From Smallanthus sonchifolius (taxonomy: Eukaryota > Streptophyta > Magnoliopsida > Asterales > Asteraceae): DNA of 64,000 nucleotides. The notes below the pieces were generated by a model. It was not told the DNA's origin, did not search any database, and saw only the letters and a list, made by a program, of their open reading frames with translations. The stretch is taken from assembly GCA_023525975.1 (NCBI GenBank), contig JAKNSE010000034.1, positions 2,666,001 through 2,730,000 on the forward strand, given 5' to 3'. Each line of letters starts with the position of its first letter. Position 1 is the first letter of the stretch. The translations under genes and the position numbers were made by a program. Of this stretch, positions 23,352 to 37,000 are shown piece by piece.

Positions 23352-24554
23352 CTAATGACCGGCAATGTCAGTTACATGAAGCGCGCCGCTAGCAAAATCT
23401 CCACCTCTAATCGGAGGGAAACTGATTTCTTGCTCCATCCACGGCTCCATGTGGTCATTATTTCGTTTCACTCCTGCACTACTTGATGGCTGGTTTACCA
23501 TTAGGATCTCCTTTCTCTTTCCTCCGGCCTGAGGTGTTGCGTTAAGCTCCTTCAACAGGTGTGACAGTTTACCTGTTTTTATTGCTGATTCGATTTGTCT
23601 TTTCAGGGAGAAACACTCATCAGTGGTGTGCACATTATCTTTATGAAATTCACAATACTTGTCGGTGGCCTTCTTAGGGCCTGGTCTCATGGGTGCAGGT
23701 TTCACAAAGTTGACGTTCTCGGTTGCTAGAATTTCACTTGGTATCTTGGTCAATGGTGGAAGACTAACCGTTGGTCCGCCGACGTGTCCTTGTGGTGTTG
23801 AAAACTGAGAGGGCGCCACGTTCCTTTGTTGAAAACACGGTTGAGAATGTGGTTTATCCCACATCTTTGGTGGTCCTTGTTTCCTTGAGTTTTCCCAATT
23901 CAACGGCTTCTTTTGTGTGCGGTATTTCAGTTGGTTGCTCGCTTTTCTTCCTCGTACAAACGCCTTTGCTCTCTCTAGCATTTCTTCCACCGTTTTTGGA
24001 CGGTTTTCATGGAATATTTTCACCAACTGCTCGCTCCGAACACCATGAATAAACGCTGAGATACGTATATCTTCTCCAGCTCCTTTGACTTGCATGCTCT
24101 CTCTTACGAATCTTGTAATGAAATCTTCCACTGACTCACCATCACCCCTTTTAATGTTGTGCAACTCTGTTGGATCCTTTATGGACCTTCTTTGTTGGCT
24201 GAAGTTCTTTAAGAAGCTATCTTCCAGTTGCTCGAAGCTCCCTATCTCTCCGATTGGGAGACTGTCGAACCATACCCTCGCTGCTCCCGTCAGCGTCTGC
24301 GTGAACATGTGACACCACACCGGGATAGACCATTGTTCCACCTCGGCCGCACCTATGAAAATTGCGAGATGGTCATCTGGATCACCCAAACCATCGTATT
24401 TCCCCACGTTTGATGGCATTTTTAGTTTTGGGGGAAAAGTAAACTCTGCAATTTTGTTGATAAACTTGGATCTTGATCGCGCCGTAGACGGTTGGTATGG
24501 TTTGTTGTAGTCATCTTCGAAATCCTTCTTCCTCTTGGTTGTCTCCTGACGCAC
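23352..24554 (-). CDS. Tat-like gypsy gag
   Basis: About 400 codons of capsid protein that would form the virus-like particle. Residues ~35-75 read PPKLKMPSNVGKYDGLGDPD followed by DHLAIFIGAAEVEQW. The gag core is TGAARVWFDSLP, LEDSFLKNFSQQRRS, HNIKRGDGESVEDFITRF and FIHGVRSEQLVKIFHENRP. A CEFHKDNVHTTDEC block near residue 297-310 is the usual short zinc-like motif of this lineage. The frame is open to the right end, but the true start is unclear: in-frame material upstream (24555-24940) is interrupted, and another frame opens at an ATG inside the primer-binding site. A TAG ends it before the protease. Confidence 0.8.
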   Translation of the reverse strand: MRQETTKRKKDFEDDYNKPYQPSTARSRSKFINKIAEFTFPPKLKMPSNVGKYDGLGDPDDHLAIFIGAAEVEQWSIPVWCHMFTQTLTGAARVWFDSLPIGEIGSFEQLEDSFLKNFSQQRRSIKDPTELHNIKRGDGESVEDFITRFVRESMQVKGAGEDIRISAFIHGVRSEQLVKIFHENRPKTVEEMLERAKAFVRGRKASNQLKYRTQKKPLNWENSRKQGPPKMWDKPHSQPCFQQRNVAPSQFSTPQGHVGGPTVSLPPLTKIPSEILATENVNFVKPAPMRPGPKKATDKYCEFHKDNVHTTDECFSLKRQIESAIKTGKLSHLLKELNATPQAGGKRKEILMVNQPSSSAGVKRNNDHMEPWMEQEISFPPIRGGDFASGALHVTDIAGH

Positions 24555-24925
24555 AACCTCAGTGTTATGTAGCTTATCTTTCTCTTATTCGCTTTTCTTT
24601 AGTGAGTCGTCATCCTCGTCGTCTCCGAACTCTAGCGGGTTCAGATTTCTTTCAATTGGCGATCTTTTTCCTCCTCCTGTAACATAGCGAGGATCTGTTG
24701 ACGGTTCTGTCGTAAGAACTCTGGTGTAACGACTACCTTGTCAGTCCTTTGTTTTTCAGAATCGTTAAGATGACTCTTCGGGTTCTTGCTTCCCTCCCCC
24801 CGGTAACATTGCTACCGTCTGGATACAGGACATCAGAACTTCTGGTTTCAATGTGAGGAGTTTCCTCGCCCACGCCCATCGTTTTTTTTTTGTTGCTTTT
24901 TTCTCGTTTTTGTTGTTGTTTTAGA

Positions 24926-24943
24926 GCACGGGATGGCGCCAAA
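24926..24943 (-). other. Primer-binding site of the Tat-like element
   Basis: On the minus strand TTTGGCGCCATCCCGTGC follows the 5' LTR end (GTAGCAACA). The TGGCGCC core matches the PBS type common in Tat/Athila elements. Confidence 0.7.
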
Positions 24944-26705
24944 TGTTGCTACAAAACTTATCACCTAGAGGCTTAAGTCTCGAAGCAGTGCTGGACGGAT
25001 AAGCTAAGCTGAACTTCTGGACTTGGGCTTGGTAGAACGGACATGATCTCCTGGTCTTGAGGAGGTGATCTGCAAAATAAATAACACCATGAGCCTCGCC
25101 ACGAGCAGAAGGAGATTTCTCTTCGTGACCACCCTCCAGCGTGAGAGTAAGTATTCGTTGTGGAAGGTAAAAAGAGAGGAAGAGAGTTGTGAAGAGTAAT
25201 AAGTTGGAGGATTGTGAATACGAGTATGAAGAGTGAGTGTCTGAGTCCCCTTCCCTTGGAGTTTGATGAGACTATTTATAGGGTCTCCATGGTTGGAATG
25301 TTTGGACTGAATGTTTATTAAAGGTTATTTGCAGTCAAACATCCTTCTCTGCTTTTGCTTATATGACCGTTATTTCCTCTTGTGTGTCAGGAGAGTTCAG
25401 GGTGTATTTAATTACCTTTGTCTCTATAGTTGACCCGTGTTCCTTGTGCACATGTTCCGTACTTGACATCTCTTGTCTTGTTAGTTGACTTCCCTTTTTT
25501 GTGTTACTGGTTCCTACCTGACTTCTTTCTATCATGGGTTCAGGTTTCCTCATTGGTGTTATTTTTATAGTTGACTCTCATGCCCAATGAGACATTATCT
25601 TTGTTATTTAGTATTATTTTCTGGTATTACATTATTTCCTTCGTAACTTTTCTAATTTTTTCTAAGTGTTGAATGTGAGGACGATCGCGCATGACCTTGA
25701 ACGGCTAACGTAAATAAATGATTGCACAAGTTCCTGAGCCGCAAGTTCCTGAGCCACAAGTTCCTGAGCCGCGGCAGAGCCCCAGCCGCGGCTGGGGTCA
25801 TGCTGCTTCACCCGTCGTTCCGGCTGGACGATCATTGTTACTTTCTTTGGCTTGACGATCAAGAGACTCGAGTGTCCCGTGACCGCGACACCCCTTGAGC
25901 CGCGGCTCGCATCCCTAAACCGGAGATCCGGTTCGTTTGATTCTTATGTTGGGTTTTAATATCTTAAACCCCTTAAACCGGAGATCCAGTTCGTTTGGTT
26001 CTTATATTGGATTTTAATATCTTAAACCGGAGATCCAGCTCGTTTTAAACCCCTTTAGTAAGAGTGTGTGAAATGGGCAATGCACAAACGGACGCTAATC
26101 AATTCAAATATTAAATGATACAAGGACAGGAGAGGACAGGAGGATGATAGCTTTGGGCCCAACCACGTTCCCAATTGGCTTTTGTTCACCGTTTCTTCCA
26201 CTTTTTCTCCCCGGGAGGACAGCTTTGGACCCACATTATTGGGTTTACTTGCATTGACCATTTGACCTTGTTTTCTCTTTTTTTTTATTAAAAAAAAACG
26301 ACATTCAAAATAGTTTAGATTTAATGATTAAACATCTATTAATTAATATTTCTAACCTGAGCCATGTCAAACCTTTTTTTTTTTTTTTTCATTTTTAAGG
26401 GTTTTTCAGGTAGGTATCGATACATTTTTAAAATAATTTCAAAATATTCGTAAAGAATAAACAAGTTTTAGTATACAACTAGTTGACTTAGCTCGCGCGT
26501 TACGACGAGGGTGTTAAAATTTATAAGAATTGGTTTCGAAGAACGGTATTCAGCCCGCTAAAAAAACTTACGTCGAAATGCCGATAAAAATGAGCATTTC
26601 GAAACGCAAATCTCGAAATTTTATAAAACATCATATTTTAAAGGTCATAAGATGTTACATGTATTGAAGAGAACAAAACGGCAATATTGAGCACGAGATG
26701 TTACA
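24944..26705 (-). repeat. 5' LTR of the Tat-like element
   Basis: On the minus strand it starts TGTAACATCTCGTGCTCAAT at 26705 and ends GATAAGTTTTGTAGCAACA at 24944, 1762 bp. Its outer thirds match the 3' LTR closely. The middle ~780 bp is unique to this copy and includes short repeats such as AAGTTCCTGAGCC (x3 near 25730) and AAACCGGAGATCC (x3 near 25917-26040). Confidence 0.8.
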
Positions 26706-28065
26706 AAGTTTGGATTATGACAAGTTGATCAATAACTTTGCTTCGAAGAATGCTCAGAGAGCCTCCCGATTAATTTAGGTATATGTTTTGCTACAATATT
26801 TTTATTTTGAGTATCTTTTTATTACATTTATTTCTATATAATCGGATTTATTATATGATTAAAGTTTTTTAAATATAAGTTCATATTCTATGGGCCTTTC
26901 TCTATACTTGCGTTGGGCATTTGAAATCTCGGAGATGCCTCTGCGCTAACCTAATTGACAAGACGATAATCATCCCCCCGTTTCTATCCTTAACAAGACG
27001 ATATACACCCGTTTTGTAAACCTCTGCGGCGGCGAAACCGGTGGCATTCCGGAAGCTGTTCTTTCCCTCACTCCCGTCAGATTAGGCCCATAGGAGGCTT
27101 TCCAGGCATTCTGGCATTCCGTTTTGTAATCCGTGAGACAAAAATACCCCTCACGCGAGGGGGAACTAACAGAAGAATGGACGAACGTTAGGGCAGGGAT
27201 GGCAACGCATACAATCATACTAGCATCTCCTTCCTTGAATCATCTCCTCTATTAGAAGGGGCACACTTGATGAACTTAAAAACCCAACGGGCATCAGTTC
27301 GACTTAAACTCTTCCATTTGTTGGAACTAATGACTAATATGATGATGACCCACAGGTTGGTGAGATCTCCATTATCGACAACTAGTGCTTCATGTCAAAA
27401 TGTGGAGCCTTCTTTTCAACTTCAATGTTGTTCGTTGATACTGAGCAACATTTAACACAAGCCCTGATTATTCTGTTGCCGACATGTTTAATCTCGATTT
27501 TTGTTGTTTAAGTTACATGGTAGTCAATTGTTATCGAGTTTTGGTACAACTGTTTTTGGATATTTGAAGTAAAGGTTCAAGTAGTAATAATAATATATAA
27601 ACTTTAATGGCTTGCAATGCAAGTAAGATGCATGGCTCCTTCCCAACTAACACTACATCTTAAACTTTAAAGTTTAAACCCTAAAAGAAATATATATTCT
27701 GGCATCCATCTTTTTCTTGGCTACAATACAACCCAAAGCAACACAAAAACAAGAACATCCCTTTTGCATTAAAGCTAACCTTTTTCAAAAAAAAAAAGAA
27801 AAAAAAGGAAATAATGGTGGATGAAGCAGAAAATTGGGAGTATATAATAAAAGCCCAAACATTTATGGATGAAACCCAAAGAAATTGTCACCATCAATTG
27901 ACAACATCTAGAACTTTCTCTATACCTTTCTATGGATTCTAACATCTTCTAGAACCTTCTCGACACCGACACCATGGTTGGTGGTAGCTTTTGGTGGTTT
28001 GTTTCAAGAAACCCAACAAAAATTGTTGAAAAAACCGACGTTTCTTGTGTGGATGGAGTTGTAAT
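26706..28065. other. Intergenic between the Tat-like element and PP2A B55
   Basis: 26900-27240 has mixed composition with a short minus-strand frame (MIVCVAIPALTFVH...) that I do not recognise. 27600-28065 should contain the 3' UTR of the B55 gene. A purine tract lies at 27788-27810. No further gene is supported. Confidence 0.4.
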
Positions 28066-31000
28066 TTATGCATAGTACATGTACAAACTGTTTGCAGCAG
28101 CACAAGCTATGGAGTTTTCAGTAGGATGCCATGCTAAGTGGAGTAGTTTTGTTGAGAAATCAAATGAGTTTCCATTTGTGTCATTTCCTGTGCTTTCTCC
28201 CCCTATAAATATAATTAAAAGTTTAACTTAATACCAGAAAGGATTATTGGTTGAGAACGAAAAGATTAGAGTCATACCTCGTCTAACCACACGGGTTATG
28301 CTGCTGCTTAGAGATCTTGAAGGCCTTGAAGGAGTCTGCACTTGTCGCCTACAAAAGATGGATTCATTCGGGTTATATATTATTTGTAATGGGTCAAATA
28401 CACAAAAACTAAAAAAATTAGATTAAAAAAAAGAAACTGGTCGATAATAATTATTTATTATATTAGTTAAAAGTCACCTAAAAGCATCATGAAGTGAATA
28501 CAAAATAATTTAAACTATAGGAAATGGTTCTGATAATAATTATTTATTATATTAGTTATTTTAGAGAAGTTTAAAACAGATGGATTAAAAATAGAGGTGT
28601 CAATTTCGATCCGTTTAGTTAAGAATTTGTCTAGTTGGTTTTTGTTTTTTCTTTAACAGGAAAAAGTTGGCTAAAATGGAAATGGGTCAAGTGGATTTGA
28701 AACTTGAAAGTCACTGATGAGGATACACCCCTCTTTGTGAATGATAAACCCAAAATAGTATATGTGTATTCTAGGAGGGTCAAAAGGGATTGTTCTCAAA
28801 GTGGCTAGGAGTTTGTTAGAGGAGAGAGAGTATATGTAGGGGAGGAATAAGGCTGGTGAGGGAGGTGAGTGTTTATGAGTTTGTTAGGCTCCTACTTGTG
28901 GTAGTGAGAGAGGGCACAACCCTGGATCGTTTCTTTGTGTAATTTCTGTTTGAAGGCCATCAATACACCCTACTATTGTTCTTATTTCTTCCTAATTGCT
29001 TGTATCTAATCACTAATTGCTTGAATCATCTGTTTCAATCCTTATCATTGGTCCAACCTGCCTTCCCTCTACTCTCGATTCCTCCACTTCCGTTTCCTTC
29101 ACTTGTGACTTGCCGCAATCATGGTCAATCATCAATCTCGTCTGGATGCTCATAAGCAACAAATGCAGCAACTCCAATCGGATGTGACGGAAATCAAATC
29201 AGCATTAAGCTCCTTGACGGACGATAAGGAGGAATCCGTCGTTTTCCGGCGAGAGGTATTAGCTTGGATGAAATCGCAAGAGAAGCGACCCATGGATGGT
29301 TCGTCGGGTTCTGGGCCTTCGATTCCGGATTTCTCGACGTCTGCTTCCAAATCCGATTCTTCGACCAACCTCCCTTGGGCTGTGAAGAAGATTAAGCTGC
29401 CGGAGTTTTCTGGCTTTGATCCTCCCGGCTGGATTAAGAAGGCGACTCTGTATTTTGATATCAATTCTACTTCCGACGATACCAGCTTGCAACTCGCTCA
29501 ATTGAGCATGACAGGGGTGGCTCAGCACTGGTTCACGATCATCACTCAGGTTCGTCCCTCCCTTTCATGGACGGATTTTCAATTCGAGTTGCTTCAACGT
29601 TTTAGTGGTCTGGAAATCCAAAATCCATATGAGCAACTCGCCAATATCCATAAATCGGATTCAATTTACGATTACATCGATGACTTTGAGTATCTACTGT
29701 CGTTGGTTCCTCGTTTGCCGGAATCTCAGGGACTGGGTTATTTTGTGGCTGGTTTAAAGGATGATGTGAAGCAGTGGGTGCGTCTTCATCGTCCTCACTC
29801 TCGTTTGGACGCCATGTACTTAGCCAAGGATGTGGATACTATGTTACGACCGAGTTCTGGTAATTCTTCTCGAAACCATTTTCGTTACCTTCATCTGATG
29901 GGATGGACTGCGTCGGGAATGGGTGAGGGTTTTTCTATGGGCAACCGTTCTGAGGTTAAAAGCCCTGTTAATTTGGAGTCGGGGGTTAAGGGTTCTTCCA
30001 ACTCCTGTGACCCTTCTCATTCCTTACTATCGTCCACCTTCCCTTCATCCACTGATGTTAGGACTTTGCCCCATCGGGATAGAGGGGTTCGGTCGCTCTC
30101 TCGCACCGAGTGGGACGATCGCCGGAAGAAGGGCTTGTGTTTTAGGTGTGGTCAACAGTATGGGCCCGCTCACAAATGTCGGGAGGGCTCACTTCGGGTG
30201 TTGTTGCTTGGGGATGATGAGTATGATTCTTTGGAGGGGGACATTAGTGCTTTGAAGGCTCCGAGTTCTCCTGTTACTCCTTCAACAGGGGACTCGCCTA
30301 CGGGCTCATGTCTGGCTTTGGAAGCTTCGGGTTTCGTGGCTGGACAGGGTGGTGCTCCTACTTTGCGCCTCGCAGGGAGCCTATTTGGACATCACATAAC
30401 TTTGTGTCTCGCCGTTTGGCTCTTGCGCTGGGTTTTTCCATACAAACGTTTCCCGGAATTCCTATCACTTGGGGTGATGCGCAACGGGTTGTTGTCACTG
30501 ACCGCTGCCTTAAGCTTCCGATACAGCTTGGTCCCAACACCTTCGAGTTGGATGCTTTGGTTTTTGATACGGGCAGTCTTGATGTCATTTTGGGAATGGA
30601 ATGGCTACATTCTTTAGGTGAAGTGATCCATGATTGACCTCAAGCCCTGATGCAGTTTGATTACAAAGGCTTTCCAGTCCAGCTAAAGGGGGTTTCTGCT
30701 GCCTTGTCTTCTTGGGCTACTGTGCAACGTGCTCCTCTGCAGCCTGCAGTAGTGTCTCCTGATCCGTTTGCACCTACAAGTCTTGAGGTCAAGACTTGTT
30801 GGAAGGGGGAAGTAGTGATGAGGATACCCCCCTCTTTGTGAATGATAAACCCAAAATAGTATATGTGTATTCTAGGAGGGTCAAAAGGGATTGTTCTCAA
30901 AGTGGTTAGGAGTTTGTTAGAGGAGAGAGAGTATATGTAGGGGATGAATAAGGCTGGTGAGGGAGGTGAGTGTTTATGAGTTTGTTAGGCTCCTACTTGT

Positions 31001-34000
31001 GGTAGTGAGAGAGGGCACAGCCCTGTATCGTTTCTTTGTGTAATTTCTGTTTGAAGGCCATCAATACACCCTACTATTGTTCTTATTTCTTCCTAATTGC
31101 TTGTATCTAATAACTAATTGCTTGAATCATTTGTTTCAATCCTTATCAGTCACCCAAAGTCTACTTATAATAAATCAAACTTCCTAAATCGTTTTTATTC
31201 AAGATTTTGATTATTTTGATGATAATAATGTTTTTGTAATCATAAATAGTGTATTAACTATTTCTAGAGAAAAAAAAAGGACAAAAAGGTGTGCAAGTCA
31301 ACCTAATCCAATCCGGCCCGTTTCAAACCATACAAAATACGACCCATTTCAGCCTGAGCATGTTTTTACCCATTACCCAACCTACCCATCTTGGGCCTCT
31401 TGGCACCTCTATAAAAAGTAGTATCAGGTCAACCTGACCTATTTTGACCCGTTCAAAAATTTTACTGGCCCATGCTACCCATTTTATCTGATATAAAATT
31501 CAGGCAGAGCTCGTTTAAGAAAAAGAGTTTGGGCAGAAGGTGTTGTGCTAAATACCTCATTGGGTTTTTGCTAGCTTCCAGGGTAGTTGCTTCAGTGCTT
31601 GTGGGAACCGAGCCAAATACACGAAAAAGATTGCTGAAATCATATTAATTTAACGAGTGTGTGAGAGCAAAAAGAAAGAAAAAAAACACAGATAAATTCA
31701 ACACAAGTTACCTGTAAGAACCAGTTGCTACCCGTTGACCATCACCGCTTAGACAACACTCAAATTTATCAAAGATTGAATCATTTTCATACAAATCACA
31801 TAGCTGGAGATTATCAGTTGCAAGAAATCAATACTCAGAGCAAAAAATAAATAAATGAATAAATAAAATGATAAAATAAAACTGCATAAATATTGGTGAG
31901 TTTAGGAGGTATACCTTAGGCCTTAAATATTCATGAACCTGAAATGTTGACACTGGACCAGAGTCCATGTTGATGTCCCATAACTGCACAAAGATATTAC
32001 AATTTTAGCAAATAGCAATCAAAGGTTAAAAGGTATTCCTTTAAGTTATAAACGAAATAGCTTAACTGCAAACTATGTAAGACATTTCGGCGCTTGAACA
32101 ATAAGATGATAACACTCCAAGTTAAAGACTAGAGGTGGCAAAATGGGCGGTTAGACGGTTTGGGTAACCGGCCAAAACGGGTAATCTTTTACGGGCTGGA
32201 CTTTTTCCAAAAAGAATTACAAATGATCCGAGTGTGATATGATTACAGAAAACATATATTATTACAAGAATAATCTACTATTTTGAATAAAGCAATTTAG
32301 TAGGTTGTATGCATTAAACACACTTTGGGCAACTTTTGACACATTTGACATGTTACCTTTTTAGCTAATGCTTTTAATTTCATCCATTTGGCTTGCTTGA
32401 AATAAAATACAGCCATTATCAACCCGTTCATAAATAAAGTGCTCAAAATTGCCACCTCTTGTAAAAAATTTTCCAGCAAAACAGAATGTAACAGAATTAC
32501 AAACCTTAAGGGTCATGTAATCACGGCTTAGTAAATATCTTCCATCCCTTCCAAACTTAATATCAGAAATAGATGCAATTATCTCAGTGAAGAATGATCT
32601 CGAACCAGGTGATTCATGTTCTTCAAACCTACAAAATAGATTTCTCAATGCAAGAAAATAAAAGAACAAAACTAGAATGGGCAAATTGCACGAATAGAAA
32701 CGAACTTTACAATTTTTCTGGGTTTTAACAACCAAATTTAAATTAGGCGCAAAGAAGAAACCAACTTAGATTTTGTTACCGATTCCACAAGCAAGTTACA
32801 TTTTATTACTGATTGTTCCAACGAATGACCTGTTCAGCCTGTCGCAGGTCATCTTTTGCTCATTTTTTTATAAATCTGCTGACATGGCATCATATTTGTC
32901 ATTTTAGAGCATATGTATATGCCACGTCGCATTCTATGTGATAACTTTATAATTATTTTTAAATATTAATTTTTATAAAATATTTAATTTTGTCAAACTT
33001 GTAATATGTTTAGTTTTAATATATTTTACACAAGCAACTTTTTGCATATGTGGTGTCTAATGTGGCGACTATCATGGCATTAACCAATACCAGATAAAAT
33101 TAGTTGAAATGAGGTTGGTTGCTAAACTTAGTAATAAATCATATATCAGTTTCTATTTTGAGCCTAATTTAAAGTTGGTTGCTATCAGGAAAAAGTGTCG
33201 TAGAGTTCATTTCTATTTCATTCAGATTGCCAAATGAGAATTGTATAGAAACAAAATAGAGAAAGCCAGAAAAGATACTTACAATTTAGAATGTCTATCA
33301 CATAATGCAGATTGACGCAAATCAACTAGGCGAATGGATCCTTTTGAACTACTATACGCTAGTGTGTTACAGTGAGTAGGATGAAATTCTGCTGAGGTTA
33401 TAACCTCTGCAAATAAGCCAAAATATAAATATGAGTGTTTTAAAATAGATAAAGGGTTAATTGATATACAATCAGATGATGAGCATATATGTCCAAAATT
33501 AGGGATAAATTAAATTTAAATTGTTTGTAAATCAACTAAGTGATGAAATATGTACCAGTGAGGTCCTCCATATTTGCAGGCTTGACATCCACAATATTGA
33601 AGCTTTGATTGCTAATTTCCAAATTCCAAAGGTTTACCCGAAGATCATCAGCCGATATGAATGTTTCACCATCACTAATGCATTAAAAAGAAAGTTGGCA
33701 CATAACCATTGATGAATATCTAATTAATAAAGGATTCACATAGATTGTTGATAACGAAGTTTACATTGATGAAAAAATGTTACAATATACGTCACATTTT
33801 TAAAAATTAGTAAATATTCAGAAAGAAATTCTCGTGAGCCCACATCTTTGATTATACCAATGTAGGTGGTGAGTCAAGAAAAATAATATACATAACACCT
33901 ATCATTTATTATATATCAACAAACAAAGTCACAGGGTCCAGTCCTTTCAGTTTACTTATTTATGGAGTAAGAAAAGAAAATACAAAATTTATTATTCACT

Positions 34001-37000
34001 TGTTGGTAAATGAATAAAAAGGTAGTTGAATTTTATTATAAAACTTAAACTTATAGTTTAATTTTTGGATAAAAATATTTTATAAAAAATTTGTTATTCA
34101 CTTGTTGGTAAATGAATATTAGGGTGGTTTTATAAAAAAAAAGTATTTTATAAAACCACCGTAATATTGTTATTACCAAAAATCAGGAAATATCAAATAA
34201 ACATAGTAAGTCTCAGATCCACAATCTCCAATTCATATGTCAAGAAAACTTATCTATTAGGCTGTATGCATTTATTAGTATATACAACAATTCAGCTCAT
34301 AGGACACTAAGTTAAAATCTAAGACTAATATCTACTTTTCATTTCAAATTTTTACTTTCTAAATTGATAAAAAGGTAGATAACTAGAACATTACAAATTA
34401 TGTGTTACTACTGCGAATGTAGACAAAATTCAAAGCAAGAAGATGTTTGGAATAGTATAACTAGTAATATAATACATGGCAACAACATGTGAAGGAATCG
34501 AATATCCAAACCTGTTATTTGATATAGAATTGATATGATAATCATGAGCATGAGCATACACTCTTCTACATCTTGCAGCAAGACTTGTTTCGTTACAAGT
34601 TACCTACAAATTTACCTTCATGTTATGTAAAATGGAAAATAAAGAAAATCAAATGACACGTTTTTAAATTGATAATAGGGGTGCTTGGATTTGCTTTTAA
34701 AAACTGGTTATCTGGTTATTGTGACTTGTAATCACAATAATCAGTTGTTAATGTTTGGATAAACAGATCGCATTTCTGATTATCAGTTTCATACTAGCTA
34801 CAACAAAATTATCAAAATGGTAAAACAAATTACCTAATCTGAGAGACTTTTACTCTCATATCAAAAGATGCGACTCATTTTCCAAAGAAGGTCCTTTTTG
34901 GTCATTTCATGTATTATTTATTAAAAAATCAGAGTTTGTCCAGCTCTCAAACAACTAATTATCTTATAATTACAACTTCAACCCAAAAAAATGCACATTC
35001 AAACACTATTTCCTACGTCTCGTTTTATTACAGCTGAATTATCTCATTCAAAATCACATCTCATTTTCAAAGCATACATCCAAACACCCCTCAAATGATG
35101 AAAATCCTTATAACCGGGATAAGACTGATAAAACTATTACCAATTGAAAAGAAATGTAGAAACATATAAAGCATAAGTTGAGTACAACTACCACAGGTAA
35201 GCGCAATGACTGAATTGCCCCTGAAGAATAAAAGTCCTTGTTCAAACTAGTGCAAGATTTATCTGTTTTCTCCCCGTTTGCGGTATGTGACGATTTATTA
35301 TTCGAAGAAACACTAGAACTGGCAATACTTCCATTTCCAACAGCTTTTAAAGGGTTCATGTTCATGTCAGCAATTTTCTTAGCCTTTTTTTCTTGGACCT
35401 GAAAAGTCAACAAATTTTGTTATTTTTATGAAACTGTCACAGAGAAGGAATTAAAAACAAAAAATATCAAAGTGGGTACCTTCCAGAATTTGATAGTTTT
35501 GTCATTGGTAGACAGAAGAAAAAGTGCACCATTTGCTGTTTGGCACCATTTAATTTTGTTAATTTTCTCCTCGATCTCCAAACTCTTCAAATAATCAAAC
35601 TGAAAGAAAATGTTGAAATACATAATAAGCAACATGAACAATTTTCCATCACACCATCGCAGGCGGCAAAATGTGCAGGGAGGCAGGTCAGACAGGAACT
35701 TTTTTGTCACGATCGGAACCGGTTGGTTGACCCGAAACACATTTTGTCCTAATTTGTTATAATAATTGTGGCAATTCTATATATATCCTCTAAAAGTTCA
35801 AAATTTCATACGTCCTAAATTTTATAATATCATATTTACCCTTTCAAAACACTAAAAATATTAGATTCGCCTATCTTGTGTATAAAATAAGGTTGCTTAT
35901 AGCAGACAGCTTCACTGAATAAGTAAAGAAAATATTATAAGCTAAGATGATTCAAAGAATCACAGTGATACTTTTAGTGTTCCGACTCGTTTTCTTTCTA
36001 GCCAACTTTTTTCTTGCCTTATTTGTTAGATATAAAACATATCCCAAATCGACTCGTTCATAAGTAATGGGTCAAAATTGCCACTTGTACACGCTATACA
36101 ATTGTTGGAAAGAACAGAAAAAATACCTCAGGTTCATGGCTCTGGAACTCGGTTTTGTAACGGAATTCTGGATGCCTATTACTTGGGTAATCGGTTTTCT
36201 CTAAATCTTTTCTACTTCCACCATGCTACATAATTAATCGGGATTAAAAAATTGAAAGTAACAGGACAAAGTGAAACCAATACAAGTCAAACACAAAAAA
36301 CCTAAATAAAACAAGAAAATCAGTAATTATACTATAACTTATAACCAACCTCCTTTGTATCAGTCCTCTCGAATAACACCACCCTTCCCCCACGATCACC
36401 AGTAGCAAGATGGTCACCGGTTTTATCAAATTCAATAGCCGAGATTAAATCAACTGTCACACAATTTGCAAAAAGCTTATACATTTTAAAACAAGTGCAA
36501 AAAACTTGTAAAACTAAGGATTAAACATATAATTAGCCGGTGTCAATAAAATTTGTGGTTTGGGTTTCGGTCAACAAGATTCACGTTGTTTTGCCAAATA
36601 TAGAAACAAGTTAAAACTTGCAAGATTCGATATAATTTATAATGTCGTAAACAAGAAAAACATGACAAATAACCAACAATTAAAACACTACTTTGTAAGT
36701 TATAAATCACCAACAAGGCATCATAAATTATATTTCCAAAACCAATAACGCCCACAATAGAATCGACAAGCATCAGTTATTCGACACCCTAAATGCAAAC
36801 TATATTTTGTTTACAAAGATATCTTCTCACCACGATAACAACATATGAAATTCAGACTTATACACTACGAGTCTACAACATATCAAAAGTACTACTGTTC
36901 CATACAAAATACACTGATAACAGATTTTATCAGATATACCATGGTTATAAAAAGGCCACCATTAGTACAACCATTAATATCAGATTTGTCTATGCATTCA

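Larger units (their letters stand above)
19595..26705 (-). mobile_element. Tat-lineage Ty3/gypsy element, lacking RT and integrase
   Basis: Read on the minus strand: 5' LTR 26705-24944, primer-binding site TTTGGCGCCATCCCGTGC, gag, protease, a ~1.7-kb array of 63-bp repeats, then the 3' LTR 20937-19595. The TGGCGCC-type primer site and the gag style (LKMPSNVGKYDGLGDPDDHL) point to the Tat/Ogre/Retand lineage of Ty3/gypsy. Reverse transcriptase, RNase H and integrase are absent, so the element is non-autonomous. No matching target duplication was found (GTAAC on the left, AAGTT on the right). The outer end of the 3' LTR is also mutated (TATTGC where the 5' LTR has TGTTGC). Confidence 0.85.

Noticed and set aside
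23352..23354. TAG between gag and protease as a programmed readthrough site
   Set aside because: In-frame continuation is suggestive, but the same CAG-to-TAG pattern occurs in two other elements here and pol is deleted, so decay is simpler. Not fully excluded.
26970..27218. 82-codon minus-strand ORF next to the Tat-like element
   Set aside because: No motif recognised and no supporting splice or promoter signals.
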